From Metellina segmentata (lineage: Eukaryota > Arthropoda > Arachnida > Araneae > Tetragnathidae), in NCBI GenBank assembly GCA_947359465.1, contig OX375881.1, positions 121,469,967 to 121,533,966 on the forward strand: a DNA stretch of 64,000 nt, written 5' to 3'. This document shows positions 43,957-54,802 of the stretch, in pieces (positions within the stretch are counted from its first letter, which is position 1; the number at the start of each line of letters is the position of its first letter). Below the pieces are notes generated by a model. It searched no databases. It worked only from the letters and a program-made list of their open reading frames with translations, and was not told where the DNA came from. A program made the position numbers and the translations under genes.

Positions 43957-45393
43957 TCCATTAACACTCGTATTATTTCTGCACAAAATATTTTCATGAT
44001 TATCTCAAATCTATGTAATTATGACCCTCTGAATGAAAAAAAAAATAAAATTCAATTAATTTGTGATTTAGTTTTAAAATTACAACCCGTCCTCATTTGA
44101 GGACGCTAGGCGTTCCGGTGAAAAATATCAAGAAATTCAGTGGTCAGAATATTCAAAAACAACATGTAATAGATGTAAAAACGGACTAGTTTCAGTATTA
44201 TATTAAATATTAAGATAAAATTAATTTTAAACTGTTATTTACTTAACATTTAATGACAATTTACCTCAACCAGAGCTACAATTTCAGTTTTGTGATAACT
44301 ATGACAGTTGATAAAAAGGACAGTTTTTTATGCAGAATGACTGAGAAAAAAATGCACATATATGATACATAAACCAAATACATACAAATTTTCATAAAAT
44401 ATGTATAAATTCTTTGGTTTGGTTTTATATATGGGGAAACAAGGAATGCAAAATTAGTGTTCAGAATTTGTTGCCAAAGTAACAGACTTATTGTCGTTAC
44501 ATCTGACCATTAAAATTTAATTTTCCTTATCAAATTTATGCTCATAAAACCCTTGTTTGTTTTTCAATTTCTTTCCGAGATTTCAGAGGACATCCTGCCA
44601 TTCTGTTGTCTCTTATAGTGTCACAATTTTAGTTTTTGAACACAATTCTAGTCACAGAGTTTAGTTTCAGAGCAATTTGTATCTTCTGAAATTTAGATTT
44701 CAACTGTTCCTGCAATATCACGTACTTGAGCTTCAGCTGTACTTTCATCGTCAAGATCCTCTTTATCAGTAAGCTCATCTACGTTAGGTGGAATTTCGAT
44801 AATGTCAGTTTCAATTGGTTCGGAAAATAAATATTCATGAGCTTCTGCAATTGTTAATTACCTACTAGCCATTATAATTACTTATACTTTGTTTTGCTTT
44901 AGGAAAGTAATGACTATTTACCATATAAAAGTCGAAAAAATTTTTAATTCAATTATTACACGGAAAAATACAAAAATTGTAATGACTTGAAATTTGTATT
45001 AAAGTTGGCTGTAACGCCCAGCGTCCTCAATTGAGGACAGCAAAATTGGATGTCCTTTTTGGGAAACGAAATTTTTTCAAAAGAAATTATTTTCTATTAT
45101 AATTTTATGTAATCCTCCAATTTAAAATGGTAGTAAAAATAAAATGTTTTACCTAGCATTTAGGCGATGTAGCTAGACGGAAAGCACAGGCAAGTGTGAG
45201 ACATGAGAAAATATTAAATGGCAATCCATATCACGGAGCTCTAAACAACCATATATAATTGGTAATTTGTAGGATTCTTTCTGGTAATACCATCTACCGT
45301 CGTGCAAAACAAACAATCGTTTCCGGAAAATATAAATATTCTACATGCTCTTTTATCCACTGTACTCAAATGAGGACGCTGAGCGTTAATGGG
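43957..45393 (-). mobile_element. piggyBac element, internally deleted
   Basis: TTAA at 43953-43956 and 45394-45397 flanks the element. The right end read in reverse is CCCATTAACGCTCAGCGTCC; the left end is TCCATTAACACTCGT. The subterminal palindrome GTCCTCATTTGAGGAC and a variant recur inside (44090-44105, 45020-45040). A transposase remnant on the minus strand confirms the class. Confidence 0.9.
44455..44872 (-). pseudogene. piggyBac transposase remnant
   Basis: The start ATG at 44870-44872 (MASR, then a stop) leads to AEAHEYLFSEPIETDIIEIP and DELTDKEDLDDEST, the acidic N-terminal region usual in this family. After a stop the sequence jumps to a middle domain: TIRDNRMAGCPLKSRKEIEK, then GFYEHKFDKEN and NDNKSVTLATNSEH (44498-44458). 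The catalytic core between these parts is gone, as are the C-terminal parts. It differs from the piggyBac at 32-35 kb in the regions retained, so the two cannot be aligned directly here. Confidence 0.88.
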
Positions 45394-45454
45394 TTAACGT
45401 GCGGAATCAAGTGTTTTCCGCATTTAACCTAGGTTATGTGCACATTAACGGCTT

Positions 45455-45754
45455 CCTTATCGTTAAAGTTCAAAAGTTTGTTTCTTTCATTCCCTTTCCC
45501 TACACCTTCCCTCTTGAAAAATAAATAAATAACATTATGTTAATTTCCTTAATTGTAGTAATATTTTAAGCAGTTTCATTTTTTCTATTATAGTTTTTTT
45601 ATTGATTGATTCTTTCAACTAATTTGTTGATTGTATTAACTTGATTTTTTAGGTATCGAAAAATAAATAAATAACATTTTGTTGACTTAAGCGTAAAGAA
45701 ACGTTGCTGTTGTTACAGCAAAGATCTTATTTTCAATTTAACGAGTGCCTAGTA
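45455..45754. other. No recognisable feature
   Basis: AT-rich. GAAAAATAAATAAATAACATT occurs twice (about 45517 and 45658) without evident meaning. Confidence 0.35.
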
Positions 45755-45890
45755 CATAATGTGCATATTATCTAGATATTTGCAGATTACCTAGGTAATT
45801 TGAGAAATGAAACAATTTTCAGCACTTCAACGTATTACCCTAGTTAATCTGTACATTACATAGATAATTTGCAGAATAACTTATTACTGC
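45755..45890. repeat. Palindromic TAGGTAAT motif cluster
   Basis: GCAGATTACCTAGGTAAT, TTATCTAGATA and TTACATAGATAA-type units occur in both orientations, related to the arms of the palindrome at 43898-45454. Confidence 0.6.
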
Positions 45891-45911
45891 ACTTTGGTGG
45901 TGACATATATA

Positions 45912-46512
45912 CACTCTAAGAAAATGAAAGTTGCACCTGGAAGGGGAATAGACCGATATAAATTATATTTGTTGGAGTGGTGCATCTGCGTTGGAGATGC
46001 AAATGAACAAATTTTCATAATCGTTTGAGCACGCGCAGGGCATCTCTCAAACACGCTGCATACAGGGGCATAAAAGGACATCCAGTAGTGCAACAAATTC
46101 ATTTCGACTCATGCTGTTGTGTTGGTTTCATCGTTTTTCATTGAGTTATGCCTCGGAAAAACGTTCTCAAGCAATTTAAAAAACAACTATGAGTTTTACA
46201 GAGGCCGAGTCCTTGGCCTCCGAGAAGGTGGATGGTCTAATCGACAGATTGCGCAACATATTGGTTGTAGTGATGTTACTGTACTGTTGCACGTTGCTGG
46301 CAGCGGTGATCCAACAAGACACATGCCAGCTGCAAACGGGCTCAGGAAGGCCTATAGAAACCGGACCGAGAGAGGATCGATGTGTTGTAAGACATGAGTG
46401 TACTGATCCAACAGACATCAAAGGAGCAGTGGGAACCTCTCCCGATCATCCAATAAGTGATCGCACCATTTGTCGATGGCTTCACGACGTGGCACGGTCA
46501 CCTATTTGGGAG
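45912..46512 (+). mobile_element. Tc1 element, 5' part only
   Basis: After TA the terminus reads CACTCTAAGAAAATGAAAG, followed by a leader and a transposase N-terminus. The element stops where a SINE-S head starts (about 46510), so the SINE inserted there or a deletion joined the two. Confidence 0.8.
46148..46512 (+). pseudogene. Tc1 transposase, N-terminal fragment
   Basis: The ATG at 46148 starts MPRKNVLKQF; a frame change follows. YRGRVLGLREGGWSNRQIAQ with HIGCSDVTVL is the first helix-turn-helix. A second frame change leads to EDRCVVRHECTDPTDIK and then DRTICRWLHD, the second DNA-binding part. No catalytic residues remain. Confidence 0.82.
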
Positions 46513-46865
46513 AGTAACGGAATAGCAATCGGAAGGTTGTAAGTTCGAATTTAACCACTGACCGCCGTGTATAAACGTTGCTATCGCAAGGTTAATATGT
46601 CTCGACCTCAGATGTCCTCATGTTAGCTTGGTGTGGAATTTTGAGAAAACTGTAATAGCTCAGATGTTGACCTCGTAATCTGACTGCGGTACAAAATTAG
46701 GTGGTATTCTCCTCGTGTATTTATTTCCCTTGTGTATTGATCCCCGACCGTTGTCAATAGCCTGTTGTGTTGTTAGAGTGCGACGTTCATTAAAATACCT
46801 ATTAATTGGGATGGCTCATTGTGTTGCTCTACCACAACGAAATTAAAAATTATCAATTACTTACC
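46510..46865 (+). repeat. SINE-S, head ii, plus an extra tail
   Basis: Head ii (GAGTAACGGAATAGCAATCG; AGTTCGAATTT), body and tail are present, followed by a second tail piece (CTCATTGTGTTGCTCTACC). Confidence 0.7.
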
Positions 46866-47024
46866 ATTTTTATCAACATCAGACAAATCGATATATCTTG
46901 ACTTAATACGGAATTGACGTATAATTGACATGTTTCTCGAATACGATTTAAGAATGTTCCTTTCAGAATTTTAACTGTAACGTATTTCAGTTTTAAATTT
47001 TATTGAAATGGAAGAACCAGGCCC

Positions 47025-47640
47025 GATACATATATTGTTAGAGGCTGCTCTGTGTAGTCTGGATCACAAATTTTCTTGTATAAGGAAAAGTAATTGTTCC
47101 ACACGAAAGATTTTGAGCAAGACAACACGGAGAAACCGCAGACAATAATTGTTTTGCTTGGAACAAATTGTTGCTCCACGCCAAAAAAAACTATTGTCTG
47201 TAGTTTCTCTATGTAGTTTGGCACAAAACCTTTCGCGTAGAACAATTTTTATCCCACGCGAACAAATTATAATGCCCGATACATATATTATATGCAACTT
47301 CTCTATGTAGTCTAGTTCAAACATTTTCGTATGGACAAATTATTGTTCCACACGAAATAATTATAGCCTGCGGATGCTCTATGCAGTCTGGCTCAAATAT
47401 TGTTGCGTGGAACAGTTTCTTTTTCCACATTAAACATTTATCATACTCGATAGATATATTACATGAGGCTGCTCTATGTAGTCTAGCTCAAATATTTGCG
47501 TGTATAATATTTATTATTCCACCCAAAACTTTTATTGCATGCTCTATGTAATCTGGCTATAATTTTTCTCAATATTTTCGTATGGAGCAATTATTGTTTT
47601 ACACGAAACAATTGCTGTATGCGGAGGATCTATGTTACTA
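47025..47640. repeat. Tandem array with a hairpin in each unit
   Basis: About six units of 70-95 bp begin with CTCTATGTAGTCTGGCTCAA or variants (about 47049, 47205, 47300, 47377, 47472, 47542). Most units contain an inverted repeat of the type TTCGTGTGGAACAA and TTGTTCCACACGAAA that can form a stem. A GATACATATATTA linker appears in some units. Units have diverged and no protein is encoded. Confidence 0.8.
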
Positions 47641-47710
47641 AGACGAAAGTAGTCTACGGGTCACGTTACTTGCGTAGGCATTTTATGAGTCAAATGGTTC
47701 CGTTATTCAA

Positions 47711-48240
47711 TCCCTACTATTATAAAAGGAAGTGTTTCTATGTCTGTCTATTTCTCTGTAATAAGTGTCCTGACGAATCTATAGCACTTACAGTAATGAA
47801 ATTTGGCACACAGGTAGTCCGAATGTTTTGCGATTTTTGTGTACAACTCGAATTTAAAATTAAATCTAGAACATTTTTAAATAAAAAATATTAGTTTTTC
47901 CACCTTTCTTCCTTCTTTCCGGAATGCAACGTTACCCCTACCTCGAATGAAGAAGGGGTGGATTTTGCGATTTTCGACCCCTAATGTCACAAGTGTTTTT
48001 CGTCTAATGCCTTTGGAATCATGCCAATTTTTCGATTCTAGCGTGTTTTGATTTACTACGTTGTTGATATTAACTAATCAAGGCCATCACGGCGTTGCCT
48101 CTGGAGTTCGTTTTTAAGCAAACCACATGGGAATAAGTAGCAATCTCCAGGGGTTGGCAAGCGTAAACGAGCAGTGGTCACACCTGACCCCACGCAAAGA
48201 ACTGTCATGGGCAACGCCATGCTGTTCACGCAGTGGCTAG
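47711..48240 (+). mobile_element. Non-autonomous Helitron, complete ends
   Basis: It lies between A (47710) and T (48241). The 5' end is TCCCTACTATTATAAAAGG. The 3' end has a hairpin (CATGGGCAACGCCATG) followed by CAGTGGCTAG at 48240. No Rep/helicase gene is present; a 119-codon frame overlapping its 5' end has no domain. At 530 bp it depends on an autonomous partner elsewhere. Confidence 0.88.
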
Positions 48241-48423
48241 TGGTACACTAAAAACTTACCTTTGCTCATTCTATGGTAGGTACCAGGACGAAATTTCTTT
48301 GCCTGCAGTATTTCTTTCTTTAAATAATTTGTTTATATTTACTCCGAAAAACTGCTTCATCGTAACCGCTCAACCATGAACTTGGTTTGATTATATGATG
48401 AAAACCGATTCCACTACAATTAA

Positions 48424-48590
48424 CCAGCTCAGGAGTTGCCTCGTCATCTGACCATGGTTCAAAATTACGTAGTGTTGTTCTCGGATCTTTCCCTTAGGGA
48501 ATTAATCCCGGGTCGTCGTCAATTGTCCGTTGTGTTGCCCAAGTACGACTTTAATTAAAAATTACCAAAATTACCAATTACTCTACACTC
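48424..48590 (+). repeat. SINE-S, 5' truncated
   Basis: Starts in the middle of the body (AACCAGCTCAGGAG) and continues to a tail of AATTACC repeats, the tail type of head i copies. Confidence 0.8.
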
Positions 48591-49669
48591 AGATGATTTT
48601 TAGAAATGTTCTTTTTTCTATGGCAACAGTAAATCAAACTCGAAGGACTCAGTCCTACTTCAAACAAAAGCAAAATCGATAAAGGCGCTTTCAAAAGTTT
48701 TTCCACAATCTGGAACAAAACCGCTATACCTCAAAGGATATTTCTTTCAAACAACATAAAGGTGGGACAATGTCTGGATTTAGAGAGTTTGGAGTCATCC
48801 AGTTCGCAATTTCTTCTGATAAAGGGTATTTTTAAAACATGAAATGACTGTACAGCCATTATTCCTGCGGTCTGAAAATAATTATCATAAAAAACTAAAG
48901 TTCAGAAGTTGTTTCCACCTGTGTGAGGTCTTTTCATCTCTAAAAAGAATATAATTTTAATATTTTAAATCCAATACCTTGGTTGTCACAAACGCTGATT
49001 CGAAGGATGATTTTTCTTTTAGAAACATCCTACATGAACGCAATTTTGTGAGTCAAACATTCATTTTACTGAGTGTAAATATTTATGCGAACATTTTAAA
49101 TTGGTTCCAGGGGTGCTTGATTGGTTTTTTTATGCGTACACAGAGCAATACGTAATTATAATTTTCTACCAGTTTGATAGAATGTGTTACCCAGGTTGCA
49201 TTATTATTGAAAGTGGATAATAATTTTATCACGACAGCCTGTTTATTCCTAAGGATCAGATTTTCGTGATATCTATTTGATTGTAACATGACACTTTCTT
49301 AAGCCCACGCGTTCTTTATTTTGTAAATCACTGTTTTATATCTCTTTAAAAAAAAAAGTTACCTCCGCCGTAGGATTGAAAACTGTTCTGTTTAGCTCAA
49401 TTCTTACACGGTTTCCCAAGAAAGTACGGAACAGACAATTACGAAATTAACATGATTCGTTCTACATCGTGTTTCCTGGACAATTTTGAAGACTTTTTAA
49501 CCGATGCGGCTATTAGTTTATGTTTATTTAGTGTCAAAATTGAAAAAGCGAAATTTGTAACGCGAGTGAGCAAAAGAAGTCTTCAGACGTGATTTTTTTA
49601 AAGTACCTCGTAACGTAAAATTTTGCAGTTCGTCGAGTGTTTTTAGAAATTTTAATTTGGTTCCTGATA
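48591..49669. other. No gene recognised
   Basis: AT-rich unique sequence; a 68-codon frame (49083-49289, minus) has no recognisable domain. Confidence 0.4.
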
Positions 49670-49677
49670 ATATTTTT

Positions 49678-50045
49678 TGGAAATTCGGGAAAAATTGGGA
49701 CATTTTTGCTACTTTTTTAAAACTGTCATATCTATATCTTATTACTATAATTTGTTTTTTAATTTGAAAACATCGCAGTATACCTTAGAATATATTCTTT
49801 CTTACACTACAATTATTTTTGAAATAGGTTAATAAATAAATTCGATGCGATCAAAGGTTGGTCATACAAATAGCGGAATATTGGGATATTTTCGCTACTT
49901 TTTGTTCAAAATGTCATATCTACAGCTTAATACTATTATTTTGTAAATTTTAAAACATGACAGTATATTTTAGAATGTACTTTTTCTTATGGTTCAATTA
50001 TATTTAAATTGATTCATAAATAAATTTGATGCAATCAAAAGTTGG
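49678..50045. repeat. Tandem dimer, period about 185 bp
   Basis: TTGGGACATTTTTGCTAC (49695) and TTGGGATATTTTCGCTAC (49881) start equivalent positions; both units end with a GATGCRATCAAARGTTGG motif (49861 and 50045). The unit length is in the range of a satellite monomer, but only two copies are present. Confidence 0.8.
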
Positions 50046-50168
50046 CTGCCCATGGTTCAAAAGTATGTGGCATTGTGCCCGGAACTTTCGCGTAGGGGAA
50101 TGATCCCGGAACGTCCCCAATACCCGCTGTGTGGCTTCAGTGTGACGTTAATTATATACCTACCTACC
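50044..50168 (+). repeat. SINE-S distal body and tail
   Basis: CATGGTTCAAAAGTATGTGG leads to a TATACCTACCTACC tail. It faces the next copy tail to tail across about 30 bp. Confidence 0.7.
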
Positions 50169-50197
50169 GTAAAGAGTTTGCTTGGAAATTGAGGTAA

Positions 50198-50408
50198 ATG
50201 GGTAGGTATTTTAATTAACGTCGTACTAAAGCAACACAACGGGCTATTTGCGACGGTCAAGGATCTAAACCGAAGGGAAAGATATGTGAACAACACCACG
50301 TAATTATGAACTAACAGAAGTTGGCATCCCGTTCTTTAATCTTCCACACCACTCCAACGTGAGGGCATTTGAGGCTACGGTAGAGTTAACGTGCACCAGC
50401 TTTCGGGA
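50198..50408 (-). repeat. SINE-S tail and body
   Basis: GGGTAGGTATTTTAATTAAC and CAACACAACGGGCTATTTG mark tail and body; the head is replaced by unrelated sequence after GCACCAGCTTTCGGG. Confidence 0.75.
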
Positions 50409-51478
50409 ACATCAAATATGAAATTATGTCAAGTATTGCATATATTATTGCGAATACCTATATTAAGATGAGTGTAAACCAGGTGACAGTTGAATATTCT
50501 GAAACATTGATACGATGATAAATAGGATGAATAAGACGTGATACTTTCTACGGCATTAATACACAATGATGGTTTCATCACAGAATATTTGAGTACTATA
50601 GTTACACAACATGGCATTGTTGAATTTAAATGACGTACGCGAACGTTGTTATTTCATATGAACACTGTCTAGACAGTATAATGTCTGGAAGAATTTCATT
50701 TGAATTTGCTTTAAGCCGTTTTATGGTTTTGTTTTCCGAGTGTACCTGAGAATTCGCTTTGAAATTGAAGTATTATGAACCTTAGTAAGTTATCCAGTTG
50801 TAACCTTACTATCTTAATGACATTGTAATTGACAATTTTTAGTGCAATTATGTACATCATAAAGCCCAGATATGCGCTACAAAGCGGTATGTACTACTAT
50901 TTTTCTTTGACTTTGAACTAGTGTTTCAAAAACTGGTGCAGTAACCATTTGGTTTTTCACATACCTTAACGAATCAGATCTATCCCAGTATTTAGGTAAT
51001 TTACATAATAGTTATTTATTAATTGGACAAATTATGTATTATGCTTTTTTTATTTAAAAAAATTGTGTAAAGTTACACTATTTATTTATGCAGAGTGTAA
51101 TAGTTTACAATGTATTGTGTAGTAGTTGAAAATTTATAGGTGTAATGTACGTTGCATGTAATATGCAACACCGCAATATCTCAACAGATTTTTATCAAAA
51201 TCAATCGAATTTTGCATAAAATCCTTCTATTAGAAGGCACCCATATTTATATTGAACGTTAATCGAGAGTCTAACTTGCAATTTTTTATTTCGAGGCGCT
51301 GACAGTGATTCAAAGGCTGACATAAATGGATGGTAATTTAAGAGAAATACACTTTAAAGAAATTAAATTTAAGAGAATAATAAATTTAAGGTAAGGTAAA
51401 TATATATATATATATATATTTGATGAAGAATTACACAAGATATTTCTGGATGTATTAATAATAATTATTTACATTAAA
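50409..51478. other. No gene recognised
   Basis: AT-rich; includes a (TA)n tract at 51399-51419. No recognisable domain in any frame. Confidence 0.4.
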
Positions 51479-52140
51479 AGGAACAGCACTCTAAACCATT
51501 TCTTTTCAATACTCTGTAATGAGATAGAATCTGTGTGTGATGGCTCTCACGCAAAAAAATACTGCAACGTATTTTCGATTTGAGAAACGAAGTTTATATT
51601 TGTTTGGTTGGAAAGAAACATAAATTGGCGGCAAGTTCATTCATTAATGAAGATTGGCTGAAAAAACACAGTTTCATGGTTGACATTTTCGAATAACTTA
51701 ACGATTTGAATTTATGTCTGCAGGGAGAGAGTACAAACAAATTTTAACGAATCGAAATCGAGTTTAACAAAACGAACAGTAAAATTGAAGCTTTTAAGAA
51801 TAAGCTGATACTTTGACAGGGATGATTGAACAAAAACAACAGAAATGTTCCCGTGCTTTTCAGAATTTACCAAAGGAAATAATATAGATTTCCTGTTATT
51901 TAAAAACATCATTTCCCGTCATATGATAAGATTAGGAGAAAGCTTTTCGAAAAATTTCCTGATAATTAATTAGGTTGGATATTAATATTTTGATTCAGTT
52001 TGCATCGACCTACTTATGTGAAACCGGCTTTTCAAAATTAGTTGCCATAAAAACAAAATATCGATCTCGATTGGATCAAGGGGAAGACTAAAGGCTTGCT
52101 ATTTCCAATACAGATTCTAATATAGAAGCAATAATGAGCT
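51479..52140 (+). pseudogene. hAT (ZBED-like) transposase C-terminal remnant
   Basis: The order of motifs is that of ZBED5/FAM200-like hAT proteins: LNHFFSILCNEIES, then WLSRKKILQRIFDLRNEVYI (51541-51600). Next comes LAASSFINEDWLKKHSFMVD followed by a stop and LNDLNLCLQG. At the end the dimerisation region has SKLVAIKTKYRSRLD-type sequence in shifted frames (about 52035-52080). Several stops and frame changes make it a pseudogene. Confidence 0.85.
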
Positions 52141-52361
52141 TTTACACAGGCTGTTTCGGTGTTAAAACGGTGTTTCATAAAATTATGTGTTTTATTCAGA
52201 TGTCTAATAAGGCAGAAACACAAGCGCAACTCCCAAAACGAATGCAACTTTAAGTACGTTGACGATTTAAAAAATGTCTTTTGTAGTATAACCAGGGGTC
52301 GCGACAAAATAGCACACAAAATAGTAGGCCGGAAATGAAACTAGTTTGCGCACCGCTGATC
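51479..52361 (+). mobile_element. hAT transposon 3' half
   Basis: A ZBED-type hAT transposase remnant is followed by CCAGGGGTCGCGAC (52291) and a terminus that reads TTTGCGCACCGCTG at about 52348-52361, in reverse CAGCGGTGCGCAAA, the usual hAT end style. The 5' half is missing. Confidence 0.78.
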
Positions 52362-52727
52362 TAGATAAAGCAAACCTGTCTTCCCTTTATGCGATTGTAA
52401 ATCAGATTTCCCTTGGTGGTGAAACGCGAAAGTGATTCGCAGTAATCAGGAAATGAGATTTGTTGTCAGCCCTATAATTTTTATTACTTGTTTATTTTGC
52501 TCATTTCAATGGTTCCTTTCACATTTCTTATTGCATCGTCTTTGCAATCAGTGCCTGTTTACTTGTTTGCGCCACGTATCTCGTAATTACATGTTTCCGT
52601 ATTTGTCGGTGGGGTCCGTAATCTTTAGCACTACGGATTGTTTTTCACCTTGCATTATATGGAGTGTGTGGTTAGAAATGAGTCTTTGACACATTGACTC
52701 GGAACGTTTTTTCTCAGGTATTATCGA
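52362..52727. other. No recognisable feature
   Basis: An 85-codon hydrophobic, Cys-rich frame (52432-52689) has no recognisable domain and no other sign of being a gene. Confidence 0.4.
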
Positions 52728-52910
52728 GACGTGGAAGTTTGGGAGTGGAGTGCCATCTGAGGTGTGATTTCTTCACCTGAACGGGATTAAAACTTCGAGA
52801 GGTTGTGTTCAGATCTTTTCGTATCCAGATTGATCCCAGACCGATACCGCCAATAGGATGTTGAGTTTGTCCAGTGCGACGTTAATTCACCTACTTACCT
52901 CAGGTATTAT
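52728..52910 (+). repeat. SINE-S body and tail
   Basis: GAGACGTGGAAGTTTGGGAG opens the body; the tail is TTAATTCACCTACTTACC. Head missing. Confidence 0.7.
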
Positions 52911-53724
52911 CAGCTTCTTAATCAAAGGCGCGACTCTCACCTTAGCGCGTTTATTCTTCGCTGAACTATAAATGGTCATGTGAATCGATTGAAATCTTTT
53001 TTGTTTGTTAAAAGACTTTATTACTTGGTCTGGCTATTTCAGTCTTATATAGTTTTAATTTACATACGTTTCTCAGGGTTTTATTCCGTACCTTTATCAA
53101 TTCTCTTTAACCCTCGTCGTGGTTGTCTCGTTGAGGTGCTGGGGTGAAGCTCATGAGATTTTGATGGATGTGATATCTCGTCATTCGAAGAGGGAAAAGC
53201 TGACCAGACCTTGATTTCGTTTTCATAAAAAGATAACAATATATTGATGGACGAGTTTTTGCATCATTGCTAGAATGTGTCAGATCTTGATGACGATGTA
53301 GTACCTCGGTATTTACTAATTAGATCAGGTCTTGTCGGACGAGATGAGTTCATTTTTTAGTACTTTTTTTTGTACATTTCTTTTTAGTACCCTTTCGTTT
53401 ATTTGGAAAATAATTCCTTAGATTCTTATCGTCGACACATCTGTTCAGAACATTTTCGACATATCTAGTTGCATTAGGAAAGACTTTTGAAAGAATTGTT
53501 TTGTAAACTTTGAAAGGCGTCATTGTTCGTTCCGCGTAGTCATTGCAGTTACTTCATATCCGTTTGAGCTTTTCGATTGACATTTTCTAAAGAATGTAAA
53601 CATGACGTGCATAATTTGGCATGACATTTCTATTTCAATTTGCCATTTCCAGTGAATATTTTAGTTGGCTATGGGTTTTAGGAACTTGGCTCTTATTGAG
53701 AATATTTAGTTGGCTATGTGTTTA
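52911..53724. other. No gene; possible very old SINE-S piece
   Basis: AACCCTCGTCGTGGTTGTC near 53110 and GTGATATCTCGTCATTCG near 53170 vaguely resemble SINE-S body parts, below what I would call a copy. Otherwise unique sequence. Confidence 0.3.
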
Positions 53725-53928
53725 GGCCTCAAATGACCTCACGTAGGCGTGGTGTGGAAGTTTGGAGAGCGGAGTGCCAGCTCAAATGTGACATCGCCAT
53801 CTGAGCGTGGTTAAAAATTAAGTGGTGTATTAAGTCCTCGGATCGTTCACGGCGGGATTGATTCCGGACTGTCGTCGTTAGCCCGTTATGTTGCTCCAGG
53901 GGGATATTGATTAAAATACTTTACCAAT
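53725..53928 (+). repeat. SINE-S body and tail
   Basis: CACGTAGGCGTGGTGTGGAA, GTGCCAGCTCAAATGTGACA and GATTGATTCCGGACTGTCG are in order. Tail ATTAAAATACTTTACC. The next copy begins about 35 bp further on. Confidence 0.8.
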
Positions 53929-53961
53929 GAATGGATTTCAACCACCTGGAAATGTGTGCGG

Positions 53962-54134
53962 CACTCTCTCGTCGGAAGCTCGTTTGAAAAGTGGGGTGTT
54001 AGCTCAGGTGTCTGACAGTAGTTCAAAACTACTTTGTTTTGTCCACGGCTCTTTTCCTTTGGGTTTGAACCTGGACAGTCTTCAATACCGGGTGTGTTGC
54101 GCCATTATGACGTTAATTAAAATAACTACCTATA
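53962..54134 (+). repeat. SINE-S body and tail
   Basis: AGTGGGGTGTTAGCTCAGGT, then a shortened middle and a TTAATTAAAATAACTACC tail. Same orientation as the copy before and after. Confidence 0.7.
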
Positions 54135-54426
54135 CTGGTCAATACTGGAAATCTAGGGAGTGGATGCGCAGCTAACCATTTCACCTTGTCCGACCATTCT
54201 TGTATACTTTTGGTCTCGTTTATGAGTAGTTTTGTTACTTATTTTGCGGACACTTTGTATTTTGTTTTCCTGCCTGAAACTAGAAATATAAAAAGTGCAA
54301 TATTCTCGCAGATAAAATTAAAACTGATATATGGTCTCCACGAGAACATTTACAATGGATTATTTCTTACTTGAATCCCAACGGAAGTGAATGACCCGAT
54401 TTAAACAAATATCGTCGTATAATTGG

Positions 54427-54650
54427 GAGCTGGTGCATGTTAAATCTGTCGTGGCTTCAAGTGACCTCTCGTTGGTGTGTTGAAAAATTGGGTGAGCGGG
54501 GTGCCAGCTAAGGTGTTGATCTCGTCATCTGACTGTAGATCAAATTGACGAGATGTTTACCTTGGATCTTTCCCTTCGGGATTGATGTCATATTGTTGCC
54601 AAAATTCCAGTGGGTTGCTTCAGTGAAACGTTTCTTCAACTACCTGTTTC
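54427..54650 (+). repeat. SINE-S body from the linker to the tail
   Basis: GGAGCTGGTGCATGTTAAAT (linker), GTCGTGGCTTCAAGTGACC and CATCTGACTGTAGATCAAA are readable. Third SINE in a row on the plus strand. Confidence 0.75.
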
Positions 54651-54802
54651 CATACAAAATACCATTAATTAAATGGAGTCGCCTAAAGAAGTAGTAGTCA
54701 TACATTTGTAGACCGTATCTACTAATATTATGGCTCTACTGGCCACCACTTTCTTATTCGAGGGTAGCTCAGGTGGGTTCATTATTTTAGTCCTATGCGG
54801 AA

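Larger units (their letters stand above)
43898..45454. repeat. Palindromic element split by a piggyBac insertion
   Basis: AAGCCGTTAATGTGCACAT at 43898 is mirrored by ATGTGCACATTAACGGCTT ending at 45454. Without the piggyBac (43957-45393 and one TTAA) the two sides make a palindrome of about 115-120 bp. Related TAATNTGCAGATTA and TTACCTAGGTAA motifs recur at 45755-45890. Confidence 0.75.

Noticed and set aside
47025..47640. CRISPR-like array
   Set aside because: Repeats and spacers are not distinct, unit lengths vary, units are diverged, and the context is a eukaryotic genome full of transposons.
52432..52689. Hydrophobic 85-codon frame as a small membrane protein
   Set aside because: No signal of selection, no neighbouring exon or promoter that I can identify, and T-rich DNA readily gives hydrophobic frames.
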